From CAYVAP01 sp964343195 (lineage in GTDB: Bacteria; Bacteroidota; Bacteroidia; J057), in NCBI GenBank assembly GCA_964343195.1, contig CAYFIR010000148.1, positions 1 to 14,833 of the forward strand: 14,833 nucleotides of DNA. Direction: 5' to 3'. The position numbers and the translations under genes were made by a program. The notes below the pieces were generated by a model. That model worked only from the letters and a program-made list of their open reading frames with translations. It ran no database searches and was not told the origin of the DNA. Of the stretch, positions 7,482-14,495 are shown piece by piece; the first letter of the stretch is position 1; each line of letters opens with the position of its first letter.

Positions 7482-8763
7482 TTCTCTTTTTCTTCTTGGC
7501 CTGCTCCTGCTGGTATTCGCCTGCGAAAATACAGCACAGGACTCCACCTCCCAAGCCGAACCTGAGACTCGAGAGCTTTCCCCCCGTGTCCGAACGGGGG
7601 CAGAGTTGCTGTTGGCCGACGGATTGAACTGGGTAGAGGGGAAAAAAGTGGCAGTAGTGGCCAACCAGACCTCAATGGTAGGAGACAGGCATCTGGTCGA
7701 TACGCTGCTGTCGCGCGGGATTGAGGTGGTAAAAGTGTTTTCGCCTGAGCATGGCTTCCGGGGAACTGCCGACGCAGGGGCACGGATCAGTAACAGCCGC
7801 GACATCGAGACGGGGTTGCCCATTGTATCACTTTATGGCAGGAATAAAAAGCCGACTGTAGCTCAGCTCGCCGATGTTGATGTGGTGGTTTTTGACATTC
7901 AGGACGTGGGTACAAGGTTTTACACCTACCTCTCCACGATGACCTACGTGTTGGAAGCCTGTATCGAGCAGCAAAAAAAGTTCCTGGTGCTGGATCGCCC
8001 CAATCCCAATGGATGGTATGTGGATGGCCCTGTGCTGGAAGCCACCAATTCGTCATTCATTGGGTTGCATGAAATTCCCATCGTTCATGGGATGACTTTA
8101 GGGGAATATGCCGGACTGGTCTCAAAGGAAGGCTGGCTTTCCAACGGAATTTCTGCCGAGTCATTGCTTGTCGTAATTCCCTGTGAGGGCTACCACCACG
8201 GCATGCAATGGGAGGAAACAGGACTTCCCTGGATTTCTCCTTCGCCCAATCTCGCTACGGAATACGCTGCATACCTCTATCCGGCGATTTGCTGGTTTGA
8301 GCCAACTCCCGTGAGCGTGGGGCGCGGTACGGACTCTGCCTTTACATTGGTGGGCGCGCCATGGTACGGGGCGGCAAATGCACGGGAGTCTGCCGATTGG
8401 GAGGCATATGGACTTCGGGCCAAACGGGTAGGTTTCACTCCTCACAGCCTTCCCGGGAAATCCACCTATCCCAAATTTCAGGACGAAATGTGTCAGGGGC
8501 TGGATTTTCAGAATCGGGTGGAAGGAAAGGAACTCTTCCTGGCGGGATTATCTCTCCTCAAGGAAATGTATTTAATCCATGGAGAGGTTGGGCCTGATGA
8601 GCCATTTTTCCAGACAAACTTTGAACGCTGGCCAGGCACAACAGAACTGGAGGAGCAGGTGAAAGCCGGGATGAGCCCTGAGCAGATTTATGAAAGCTGG
8701 CAGCCCAAAGTCGACGAATTCAAAGCGATGCGAGCCCGCTATCTGTTATATCCGAAAAACTAG
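7462..8763 (+). CDS. namZ: DUF1343 / NamZ-type exo-beta-N-acetylmuramidase lipoprotein (GH171)
   Basis: Characterised members of this family (NamZ, GH171) remove MurNAc from the non-reducing end of peptidoglycan fragments during cell-wall recycling. Hallmark blocks appear in order: VAVVANQTS (about 63), FSPEHGFRG (about 93-101), FDIQDVGTRFYTY, LDRPNPNGW, HGMTLGEYA, SPSPNL, and SVGRGTDSAF followed by GAPW. Glu96 in SPEHG corresponds to the conserved family Glu thought to be catalytic. The N-terminus is a lipoprotein signal (LLLLVFAC, Cys21), so the mature protein is probably membrane-anchored in the periplasm or at the outer membrane. The length of 433 residues is normal for a lipidated member. 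Its 3' end overlaps the convergent lytic transglycosylase gene by 44 bp; that neighbour also acts on peptidoglycan. The family is very secure; substrate use is by homology. Confidence 0.95.
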   Translation: MRAFRLSSLFLLGLLLLVFACENTAQDSTSQAEPETRELSPRVRTGAELLLADGLNWVEGKKVAVVANQTSMVGDRHLVDTLLSRGIEVVKVFSPEHGFRGTADAGARISNSRDIETGLPIVSLYGRNKKPTVAQLADVDVVVFDIQDVGTRFYTYLSTMTYVLEACIEQQKKFLVLDRPNPNGWYVDGPVLEATNSSFIGLHEIPIVHGMTLGEYAGLVSKEGWLSNGISAESLLVVIPCEGYHHGMQWEETGLPWISPSPNLATEYAAYLYPAICWFEPTPVSVGRGTDSAFTLVGAPWYGAANARESADWEAYGLRAKRVGFTPHSLPGKSTYPKFQDEMCQGLDFQNRVEGKELFLAGLSLLKEMYLIHGEVGPDEPFFQTNFERWPGTTELEEQVKAGMSPEQIYESWQPKVDEFKAMRARYLLYPKN

Positions 8764-9736
8764 CTGCGGTAGGCGGACATCTGAATTGGCGCTGCCTGGC
8801 CATTTCGTCCAGTATGAAAAGGGAAGCCAAGGCCAATTGCGAATAATTCTGGGATGCATTCCCAAAGCGGCGGGACTTGGTTTGCCAGATCTGTACGATC
8901 AACTCCTGCCCTCCTTCGCTAGGGCGGATTTTGCGCATTACCCGCTGGACATTGCGTATACCAGCATGATAGACATGCATCACCAGCAGGCGGAACCAGA
9001 TGTCCTCTTCGTCAAAATCCAGTCCGTAATCGCGACACAGTTCCCTGGTATGGGGCAAACAAACGTTTCGGATAAAACGGGCCGCACCCATAGCGGACTT
9101 GTCAAAGTCTTCACGTTCGTCTAGGGTATCATTGATGACAAGGCCGACTTCCTTTGCGACCCCTTTCATGAGCTGAAATGCTCCGTATGCTCCGTCGATA
9201 CTCACCTGAAGATGCCCAGGGCTTTCAATCAGCAGAATGGCCTGCGCAAACCAGGGATCGACCCCTTCCTGCTCAAATACCCCGATCGCCCGGTCAATGT
9301 CGGGGATCACCGCGTCAAACTGGTAAAAATGGTTTCGACCATGGGTGAAGTATAGCTCATCGCGAGAGCGCATCCCCAGGGCTTTTTTGGCGCTGTCTTC
9401 GTATTGCCTTTTCAATCTTTCGGAAAGAAAAATGGCGTGGAAGCGGGATAGGGTGTCGATGACTACCCGGGTTTTGGCGACATTAACAAGCACTATTTCG
9501 GGAGGCAGGTTCATGATTTGCTGCCAGAATCTGGGCTGCACAAGGGTATCCCAACCTTCGGAATATAGGCTACTATCCTGCACCAGCCGGAGACATGAGT
9601 CCGTTGCGATGGAAATTGAGTCCACGGGAGGAGCGACCTCCGTAGCGGGAGCCACGGGATCCAAAAACTGGAAGGGGAGGCTGGTCAAGCCGATGATCAG
9701 CAGTAAGGCAACAATTACGCTGATGGTGTGCCGCAT
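8720..9736 (-). CDS. Lytic transglycosylase, SLT-domain (MltD/Slt70-like)
   Basis: This envelope enzyme is expected to cleave the MurNAc-GlcNAc bond of peptidoglycan, leaving 1,6-anhydro ends. The N-terminus is a signal peptide or membrane anchor (about 5-20, ISVIVALLLIIGLTSL). The SLT domain covers about 148-290. The block LLIESPGHLQVSIDGAYGAF plus QLM contains the catalytic Glu171-Ser172 pair and the family GAYG-FQLM motif. There is no LysM domain at the C-terminus, unlike many MltD proteins, and residues 20-145 are unrecognised. The 3' end runs 44 bp into the namZ-like gene on the opposite strand, so the last ~15 residues may be a non-conserved extension. It diverges from the antiporter gene. 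The family is confident; the closer subfamily is uncertain. Confidence 0.88.
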   Translation of the reverse strand: MRHTISVIVALLLIIGLTSLPFQFLDPVAPATEVAPPVDSISIATDSCLRLVQDSSLYSEGWDTLVQPRFWQQIMNLPPEIVLVNVAKTRVVIDTLSRFHAIFLSERLKRQYEDSAKKALGMRSRDELYFTHGRNHFYQFDAVIPDIDRAIGVFEQEGVDPWFAQAILLIESPGHLQVSIDGAYGAFQLMKGVAKEVGLVINDTLDEREDFDKSAMGAARFIRNVCLPHTRELCRDYGLDFDEEDIWFRLLVMHVYHAGIRNVQRVMRKIRPSEGGQELIVQIWQTKSRRFGNASQNYSQLALASLFILDEMARQRQFRCPPTAASFSDITDSGLASL

Positions 9737-9893
9737 AGGTCGGTTTCTTAAGTTCCTAACCTTAAAATTACGAACATTTGTCTATCTGAAGCTATTCAAA
9801 TCAAATTTCCAACCATCTTCTTTAATCGCGGTTGTTTTTTTTGCCAACTTCGCTCCGGAGTTCTGTTGATTTTCTCTCACATCACCCCAAGCT
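9737..9893. promoter_or_regulatory. Divergent intergenic region (lytic transglycosylase / antiporter)
   Basis: This AT-rich 157-bp gap lies between two divergent start codons and includes a run of eight T (about 9833-9840) and CAAATCAAATTT (9798-9809). Promoters for both genes are expected here, but no exact Bacteroidota consensus was found. Confidence 0.3.
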
Positions 9894-11171
9894 ATGGAAC
9901 TGTTTCAGATCATTTCGGCGATACTTGTGCTGTCAGCAGCCTTTGCCTATATAAACCAGCGCTTCTTTAAGCTTCCTTCCGGAATTGCCCTGCTAATCGC
10001 AGGTTTCCTGTGGTCGCTCACTGTTCAGGCGATTGGAGCTTTCTCTCCAGGGTTCATCGAACTGGTAAAGTCCAGTCTGGCCACGCTGAATTTCTCTGAA
10101 ATACTACTGGAAGTGATGCTGAGTTTCCTGCTGTTCGCAGCAGCATTGCACACGGATTATTCCAAATTAAAGGCTGTAAAGGGGCCTATCCTGACTTTTG
10201 CCTCGCTGGGAGTCTTGATCTCGACCTTTGGGGTCGGGTACCTCCTTCACCTGATTCTTCCGTTGCTTGGCTACGAAATCGACCTGATTTACTGTTTGCT
10301 ATTTGGGGCCCTCATCACCCCCACTGACCCCATTGCCGTGATGGGGATCCTGAAAAAAGCGGGAGTGCCTGCTTCGGTAGAAGCAAAAATCACCGGAGAA
10401 TCGCTCTTCAACGATGGATTTGGGGTGGTAGTCTTTGTGGCCCTGTTTGAAATGGCCAAAGAGGGCATGGAGCATGTTTCCACCGAATTTGTCCTTACGC
10501 TCCTTGCAGAAGAGGTGCTGGGGGGCATCGGCCTGGGAATTGCGCTGGGATGGATTGGTTTTCAGCTCATGCGTACCATCGACCACTATCCGACCGAGGT
10601 ACTCCTTACCCTGGCCCTGGTGACGGGGGGATATACCATGGCACTTTTGCTGCATTTTTCTGGTCCACTGGCCATGGTAGTAGCAGGATTGTTCATCGGC
10701 AATACCGGCAACCGTGGCTCAATGTCTGATGTGACCGCAGATTACATCCACAAATTCTGGGAAATGATGGACGAGGCGCTCAACGCCATCCTTTTTGTCC
10801 TGATCGGCCTGGAAGTCCTGATGCTGAATTATAGCTGGCAGATACTGACGCTGGGGATCGTGGCTCTTGTAGTTTCCGTAGCCATGCGTTACATCGCTTT
10901 ATGGCTGCCCTCGACTGTCTTTGGGTTCCGCAAGAATTTTGCCCCCTATACCGTCACCATCATGACCTGGGGAGGCCTCAAGGGGGGCATATCCATAGCC
11001 CTTGCCCTTTCCCTAACCGCTGATATGCCCAAGGATATCCTCGTAGGAATGGCTTATACGGTGGTATTCTGTTCACTATTGTTCCAGGGGTTGAGTCTGG
11101 AAGGCTTCGTGGTGCGTTTATTAAAGCGGGCGAAAAAATCCGAAGGGAATACCCCCTCCGCAACTGAATAG
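9894..11171 (+). CDS. Na+/H+ antiporter, CPA1 (NhaP-like) family
   Basis: This polytopic inner-membrane cation/proton exchanger is probably involved in pH and sodium homeostasis. The 425 residues form about 12-13 hydrophobic segments. Family signatures are visible: ITPTDPIAV with Asp145 in the unwound-helix motif, GESLFNDG with the Asn173-Asp174 pair typical of electroneutral CPA1 exchangers, and TWGGLKGGISIAL (from Thr358). The C-terminus is short and charged, without the long cytosolic or TrkA-type regulatory domain seen in some relatives. The ATG at 9894 begins directly at the first membrane helix. A tiny lipoprotein gene follows after 44 bp and may share its transcript. The CPA1 assignment is strong; Na+ versus K+ or Li+ preference cannot be read from sequence. 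Confidence 0.94.
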   Translation: MELFQIISAILVLSAAFAYINQRFFKLPSGIALLIAGFLWSLTVQAIGAFSPGFIELVKSSLATLNFSEILLEVMLSFLLFAAALHTDYSKLKAVKGPILTFASLGVLISTFGVGYLLHLILPLLGYEIDLIYCLLFGALITPTDPIAVMGILKKAGVPASVEAKITGESLFNDGFGVVVFVALFEMAKEGMEHVSTEFVLTLLAEEVLGGIGLGIALGWIGFQLMRTIDHYPTEVLLTLALVTGGYTMALLLHFSGPLAMVVAGLFIGNTGNRGSMSDVTADYIHKFWEMMDEALNAILFVLIGLEVLMLNYSWQILTLGIVALVVSVAMRYIALWLPSTVFGFRKNFAPYTVTIMTWGGLKGGISIALALSLTADMPKDILVGMAYTVVFCSLLFQGLSLEGFVVRLLKRAKKSEGNTPSATE

Positions 11172-11215
11172 TTGGACTGGTTTCTGCGTTATGATGGGAA
11201 ACCTGATAGTCAACT

Positions 11216-11434
11216 ATGAAGCAATCGACTGATTTTTCCTTCCTGAAGACATTTCTTGTGGCCATTGGCTGTACCATGATGATCGCAGGAAGTAGCTGTA
11301 AAAAGGAAACCGTTTGTAACAACGACTGTATCTGGGCCCAGGATGGCCAATGCGATGACGGCGGCGAGGGATCTGTAACAAGCCTCTGTGGCGAAGGAAG
11401 TGACTGTGATGACTGCGGCCCCCGTTTCAGATAA
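11216..11434 (+). CDS. Small Cys/Asp-rich putative lipoprotein (72 aa)
   Basis: A short hydrophobic leader ends in a lipobox-like AGSSC, with Cys28 the likely lipid site, leaving a mature peptide of about 45 residues. That peptide has six Cys (34, 38, 46, 58, 64, 67) in the pattern CNNDC-x7-CDDGG-x10-C-x5-CDDCGPR. The regular Cys spacing, interleaved with Asp/Gly, suggests a disulfide-stapled and possibly Ca-binding mini-domain, loosely like Notch/LNR-type repeats. A similar CDDGG...DCxDCGxR motif is, to my recollection, present in other secreted bacterial proteins. The gene sits 44 bp after the antiporter on the same strand. It is very likely real because of its signal and Cys pattern; its function is unknown. 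Confidence 0.75.
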   Translation: MKQSTDFSFLKTFLVAIGCTMMIAGSSCKKETVCNNDCIWAQDGQCDDGGEGSVTSLCGEGSDCDDCGPRFR

Positions 11435-11556
11435 GGTCGGTTGGTGCCTTCGGAATTAAGTAATTACTCATTCGTAATTCTTATAAAATTCTGACCATCA
11501 GTAGTTTTCAACTACGAACCAGCGACTCCGAACTCCGAACTTATTCCACTCATTCC
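11435..11556. other. AT-rich spacer with two small hairpins
   Basis: AATTAC-TCATTC-GTAATT (11462-11479) and GTAGTT-TTC-AACTAC (11501-11515) are perfect 6-bp stems. A short tandem, ACTCCGA (about 11525-11538), lies just before the next gene. The hairpins could end the antiporter/lipoprotein transcript, but neither is followed by a clear T-run. TTCGTAATT also occurs in the dispersed element at 80-88, so this may be decayed repeat. Confidence 0.4.
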
Positions 11557-11988
11557 GTGGCCTATAAAATTCACCTTTCTACTGACGAAGCCTATGAACT
11601 GGCTGACAGAATGCAGGGAATCGACAACAAAAAACTATCCCGCAGGTTGTTGGCGATCTCTTTGCGCCATTATGGGTATCCGGTAAAACAGATTGCCCTT
11701 TTGACGGGTGTCAGCGCAAAAACGGTGACAGGCTGGTTCAGGATGTTTGTAAATGGGGGATTTGATGAACTTCTGAAGCTGGAATACCCCAAAAATCGGG
11801 GCTCCATGCTGGAGGCGCATCAGGAGGCAATTCGTGGATTTTGGGAAGAGCGCTCAGGAGCTACTTTGGAAGAGCTTCAAACCTGGCTTAAGGAGGAGCG
11901 AAACATTGAAGTCGAATACAGTTGGCTATACCGGTACCTTGACCTTCATCACCTTCTTCCAGGATCAGACGGCAATTCGGAAGTCTGA
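11557..11988 (+). CDS. Orphan HTH/winged-helix protein resembling the N-terminal half of IS630-family transposases
   Basis: The 143-residue protein has a homeodomain-like helix-turn-helix at about 26-66 (SLRHYGYPVKQIALLTGVSA, then KTVTGWF) and a second winged-helix region at about 86-131 (LEELQTWLKEE, YSWLYRYL). This two-part DNA-binding layout is that of IS630/Tc1-mariner transposases, where a DDE nuclease domain should follow. Here the protein stops and the convergent esterase gene begins, so no DDE part remains. It starts with GTG at 11557; no upstream in-frame ATG was found, and the first internal ATG is codon 19. It may be a transposase remnant or a domesticated DNA-binding protein. The last 8 or so residues are read from DNA antisense to the esterase tail and are unlikely to be conserved. 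Confidence 0.7.
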   Translation: MAYKIHLSTDEAYELADRMQGIDNKKLSRRLLAISLRHYGYPVKQIALLTGVSAKTVTGWFRMFVNGGFDELLKLEYPKNRGSMLEAHQEAIRGFWEERSGATLEELQTWLKEERNIEVEYSWLYRYLDLHHLLPGSDGNSEV

Positions 11989-13038
11989 TGGAGTTTCTCC
12001 TTCGTCGTTGTCCCTGTTATCTGCTGATGTCGGCGGCTGTGGGGTAGGAGTCTGTCCCTGAGCGTGGTCCATCTTTTTTCGGACAAAAGTGCCCGCGTGC
12101 TCCAGAGCTTCATTGGCCTCGGGGGTATACCGCCAAAAAAGCTGCCAAACGTGGAGCAATCCCGGATATAGCTGCAAATGGCTCGGGGAATGCGCTCTGG
12201 CGAGATTTCTGCCTAGCCGAACAGCATCATCAGTGAGCACTTCTGCATCGCTGGCCTGTATAAGAATGGGGGGAAGGTCGCTCAGGTCACCAAACAGAGG
12301 CGATATCATGGGGTGATCCAGAGGCAGCCCATTGGCATAGGAGTCTGCCCAATCCCGCAAATGATCCACTTTGACGATGGGGTCACGTGGCTGGTTTTGA
12401 TCTGCTGATTCTCCGGAGAAAGTCAAATCTACCCAGGGGGAAAATAACACCGCCGCAGCCGGCATGGCAATACCCAATTCTTTTAGTTTCAGCAGCAGGG
12501 TCATGCAGAGGCCTCCACCGGCGGAGTCGCCACAGAGCGCGATCTGAGAGGAGTCGAATCCCTCGCTCAAAAGGAACCGATAGGCATGAAGGGCATCTTC
12601 CTGAGCGGCCGGGAATGGGTGCTCAGGAGATTTGCGGTAATTGATAATCAGGGATTTGCATTCGGCCTGTTGGGCGACCTTGGCTGCCAGTGCCCGATGG
12701 GTGATCAGAGAGCCAACAGAGAATCCCCCACCATGGAGAAAGAGAATGACCCGATCCGTACGGCATTTTTTGGGAGTAAACCACTCCGCAGGGTACTGAT
12801 CCATTTCGACCATCTCGCTCTGAACCCCACGTGGCAGGGTCAAAGCCGAAGCACTGAGATCCAACCAATTCCTCAAGGCCGGAATATTATCCTGTTTGGT
12901 GTTCAGGATGGAGCGGCTCATATTCTCGGCTGAGATCCGCAGGAAAGTATGGGATAGACTTGGCATAGCAGCGAAAAATAGTCCTTTTGGCAGGTTCCAG
13001 ATGCTAAAATGCGGTATGCAAAAGCCTGGATTGTACAA
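11965..13038 (-). CDS. Alpha/beta-hydrolase esterase, hormone-sensitive-lipase family
   Basis: This is a carboxylesterase of the HSL (family IV) type, expected to cleave short acyl esters. The oxyanion motif HGGGF starts at His102. The nucleophile elbow GDSAGGG places Ser172, an acidic residue in SDAEVLTDD (Asp264 or Glu266) is the likely acid, and His296 in GLLHVW completes the triad. No signal peptide is evident, so it is probably cytosolic. The N-terminus is uncertain: Met1 (13038), Met25 (12966) and Met40 (12921) are all possible, and homology to the fold begins near residue 50. The last ~35 residues (after MDHAQGQ) are Pro/Asp/Glu-rich low complexity, extend beyond the fold, and overlap the convergent HTH gene by 24 bp. 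The family is strong; the physiological substrate is unknown. Confidence 0.92.
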   Translation of the reverse strand: MYNPGFCIPHFSIWNLPKGLFFAAMPSLSHTFLRISAENMSRSILNTKQDNIPALRNWLDLSASALTLPRGVQSEMVEMDQYPAEWFTPKKCRTDRVILFLHGGGFSVGSLITHRALAAKVAQQAECKSLIINYRKSPEHPFPAAQEDALHAYRFLLSEGFDSSQIALCGDSAGGGLCMTLLLKLKELGIAMPAAAVLFSPWVDLTFSGESADQNQPRDPIVKVDHLRDWADSYANGLPLDHPMISPLFGDLSDLPPILIQASDAEVLTDDAVRLGRNLARAHSPSHLQLYPGLLHVWQLFWRYTPEANEALEHAGTFVRKKMDHAQGQTPTPQPPTSADNRDNDEGETPSDFRIAV

Positions 13039-13346
13039 ACCAATCCTATAATTTATTCAATCCATCGGACTAGCCCAAATTTTTTAGACCCTGATTTTCT
13101 TGCACGGATAAAAGAAAGCCCTGGGTTGTTCGTTTTAGAGTTTGTTATTTTCGCCCAGCAAACCTGATATTGCTTTTGAAAGCCATTGCATTTAAATTCT
13201 TGATTCATAGGAGTTTGCTGAAATGAAATGTGGACATTCTTTGTGGGTATCAGTAAATAGTGGAATGAGACCGACTGCCAGGAGAGAGCATGCGTCGCTA
13301 CACAATCCATTTTGCGATGATCTTCCTGCATGAGATGTTACTGGAA
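13039..13346. other. Divergent intergenic region (esterase / DUF2914 protein)
   Basis: This ~308-bp AT-rich gap lies between divergent genes. A 92-codon minus-strand frame (13053-13331) has no recognisable features and is taken as spurious. CAGCAAAC (13156-13163) and GTTTGCTG (13213-13220) form an 8-bp perfect inverted repeat 49 bp apart, which may be chance. TATTTTCG (about 13145) is a poor match to the TAnnTTTG promoter box. If the downstream gene started at 13290 instead, the gap would be 251 bp. Confidence 0.4.
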
Positions 13347-14495
13347 ATGAAAAGGGCTATGGAAAGGAAATTGTATTTGACAGGTCTTATCGCTCTGGTG
13401 TTAGCAGGGAACTGGGTTGGGGGAATGGCGCAGCAAATAGACAGCCTTGAAATTTGTTCTGCAGTCCAAGGCAATATGCCTTTCAATCCGGCCCGTCAGT
13501 TTGAGTTAAGAGAACGTGCCTATTGCTGGCTGAAGATCTCTGAAGCCCGTCCGGGCGACTTCCTGAAGGTTCATTGGTGGTGGGGAGGTGAACTGCAACA
13601 CGAAGAAGTTTTGAAACTGGGAGATGAGTCGTGGCGGACCCACTGCTATAAAACTCTGTATTATGCTGGAAGGTGGACGGTCAAAATCTATACTTCTGAT
13701 GGGCTGCTAATCGCAGAAGAAAGCATGGCTGCGGGTGATGATGCTTCTCTGAGTTTGCCAAGTGTCGCACGTACACTGCCGGTACCTGAGGTATCCGAGG
13801 GCATGCCACAGCCCGCTCCTTTAGAGCAGCCACGAAGTAATTCTACTAATGTGTTGAGACAGGGCTCATGGTTTCCTCCCAGTAAGGAGAATCCCGGAAG
13901 AGAATCGGTTATCTGGGTGGTTTTGCCCAGCCATGAGATGTCTTCTGAGGCGGTTTGGGTTTCGATATCAGACCAAATGGGCGATAGCCTGCTCAATGAC
14001 TGGGTAATGCTGGTAGACAGGCAGGAAATGCCCGAAAAGGAGGACTGGAATGAGTTTTCGGTTACCCTTGATCAATATGAAAGGCGAATTTTGCATGACA
14101 TCAGCATCAAGCAGACCGATGTGAGACTGGCCAATCTCCCCATATTTTTGCTGGCAGAAGGTCGGGGAGCAGATATCGCCTGGGCGATCATGCAGCGTTA
14201 TCCAGATCGGTTTCAGGGAGCATTCCTGACTGGCTGCGACTGCGGATATTACCAGCAGGGAAGCAGCCAGGTTCTTAGCGAAAAGGGAACGAGGTACGTC
14301 ATTGCCTCCCCTGAATCAGATGGAGATTCGGAGCTGGATCAGTTACAGGCTTCCCTAAATCAGCTGACTCGATCCAATGTCCCCTATCAGGCCCTTCGGC
14401 AGGCGGATTACGAGAACTTTGATCAATTGCCTGGCCCGTTTATCCGTCAGGCGATATCATACCTGCTAGCCAGCCACCTCGATAGTATTCGTTAA
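13347..14495 (+). CDS. Secreted DUF2914 protein with degenerate alpha/beta-hydrolase-like C-terminus
   Basis: Numbered from ATG 13347, a signal peptide (1-29, MKRAMERKLYL to GGMAQ) leads into a DUF2914-like domain (about 36-127): ICSAV near the start, then LKVHWWWGG, WRTHCYK and the ending GRWTVKIYTSDG. A Pro/Ser-rich linker (about 130-180) follows. The C-terminal part (about 185-382) resembles an esterase-type alpha/beta fold. Where the nucleophile elbow GxSxG is expected the protein has AEGRGADIAWAI, so the catalytic Ser is absent, and no convincing His is seen near the end. It is probably a non-catalytic envelope protein. An in-frame ATG at 13290 would add a 19-residue preface that spoils the signal peptide; 13347 or 13359 is preferred. 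DUF2914 is of unknown function. The domain call is moderately sure; the pseudohydrolase call is inferred. Confidence 0.8.
   Translation: MKRAMERKLYLTGLIALVLAGNWVGGMAQQIDSLEICSAVQGNMPFNPARQFELRERAYCWLKISEARPGDFLKVHWWWGGELQHEEVLKLGDESWRTHCYKTLYYAGRWTVKIYTSDGLLIAEESMAAGDDASLSLPSVARTLPVPEVSEGMPQPAPLEQPRSNSTNVLRQGSWFPPSKENPGRESVIWVVLPSHEMSSEAVWVSISDQMGDSLLNDWVMLVDRQEMPEKEDWNEFSVTLDQYERRILHDISIKQTDVRLANLPIFLLAEGRGADIAWAIMQRYPDRFQGAFLTGCDCGYYQQGSSQVLSEKGTRYVIASPESDGDSELDQLQASLNQLTRSNVPYQALRQADYENFDQLPGPFIRQAISYLLASHLDSIR

Noticed and set aside
11435..11988. Complete IS630-type insertion sequence
   Set aside because: No DDE catalytic domain, no matching terminal inverted repeats and no TA target duplication could be identified.
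13053..13331. 92-codon minus-strand frame upstream of the esterase
   Set aside because: AT-rich intergenic DNA, unusual composition, no signal or domain; better explained as a promoter-containing gap.
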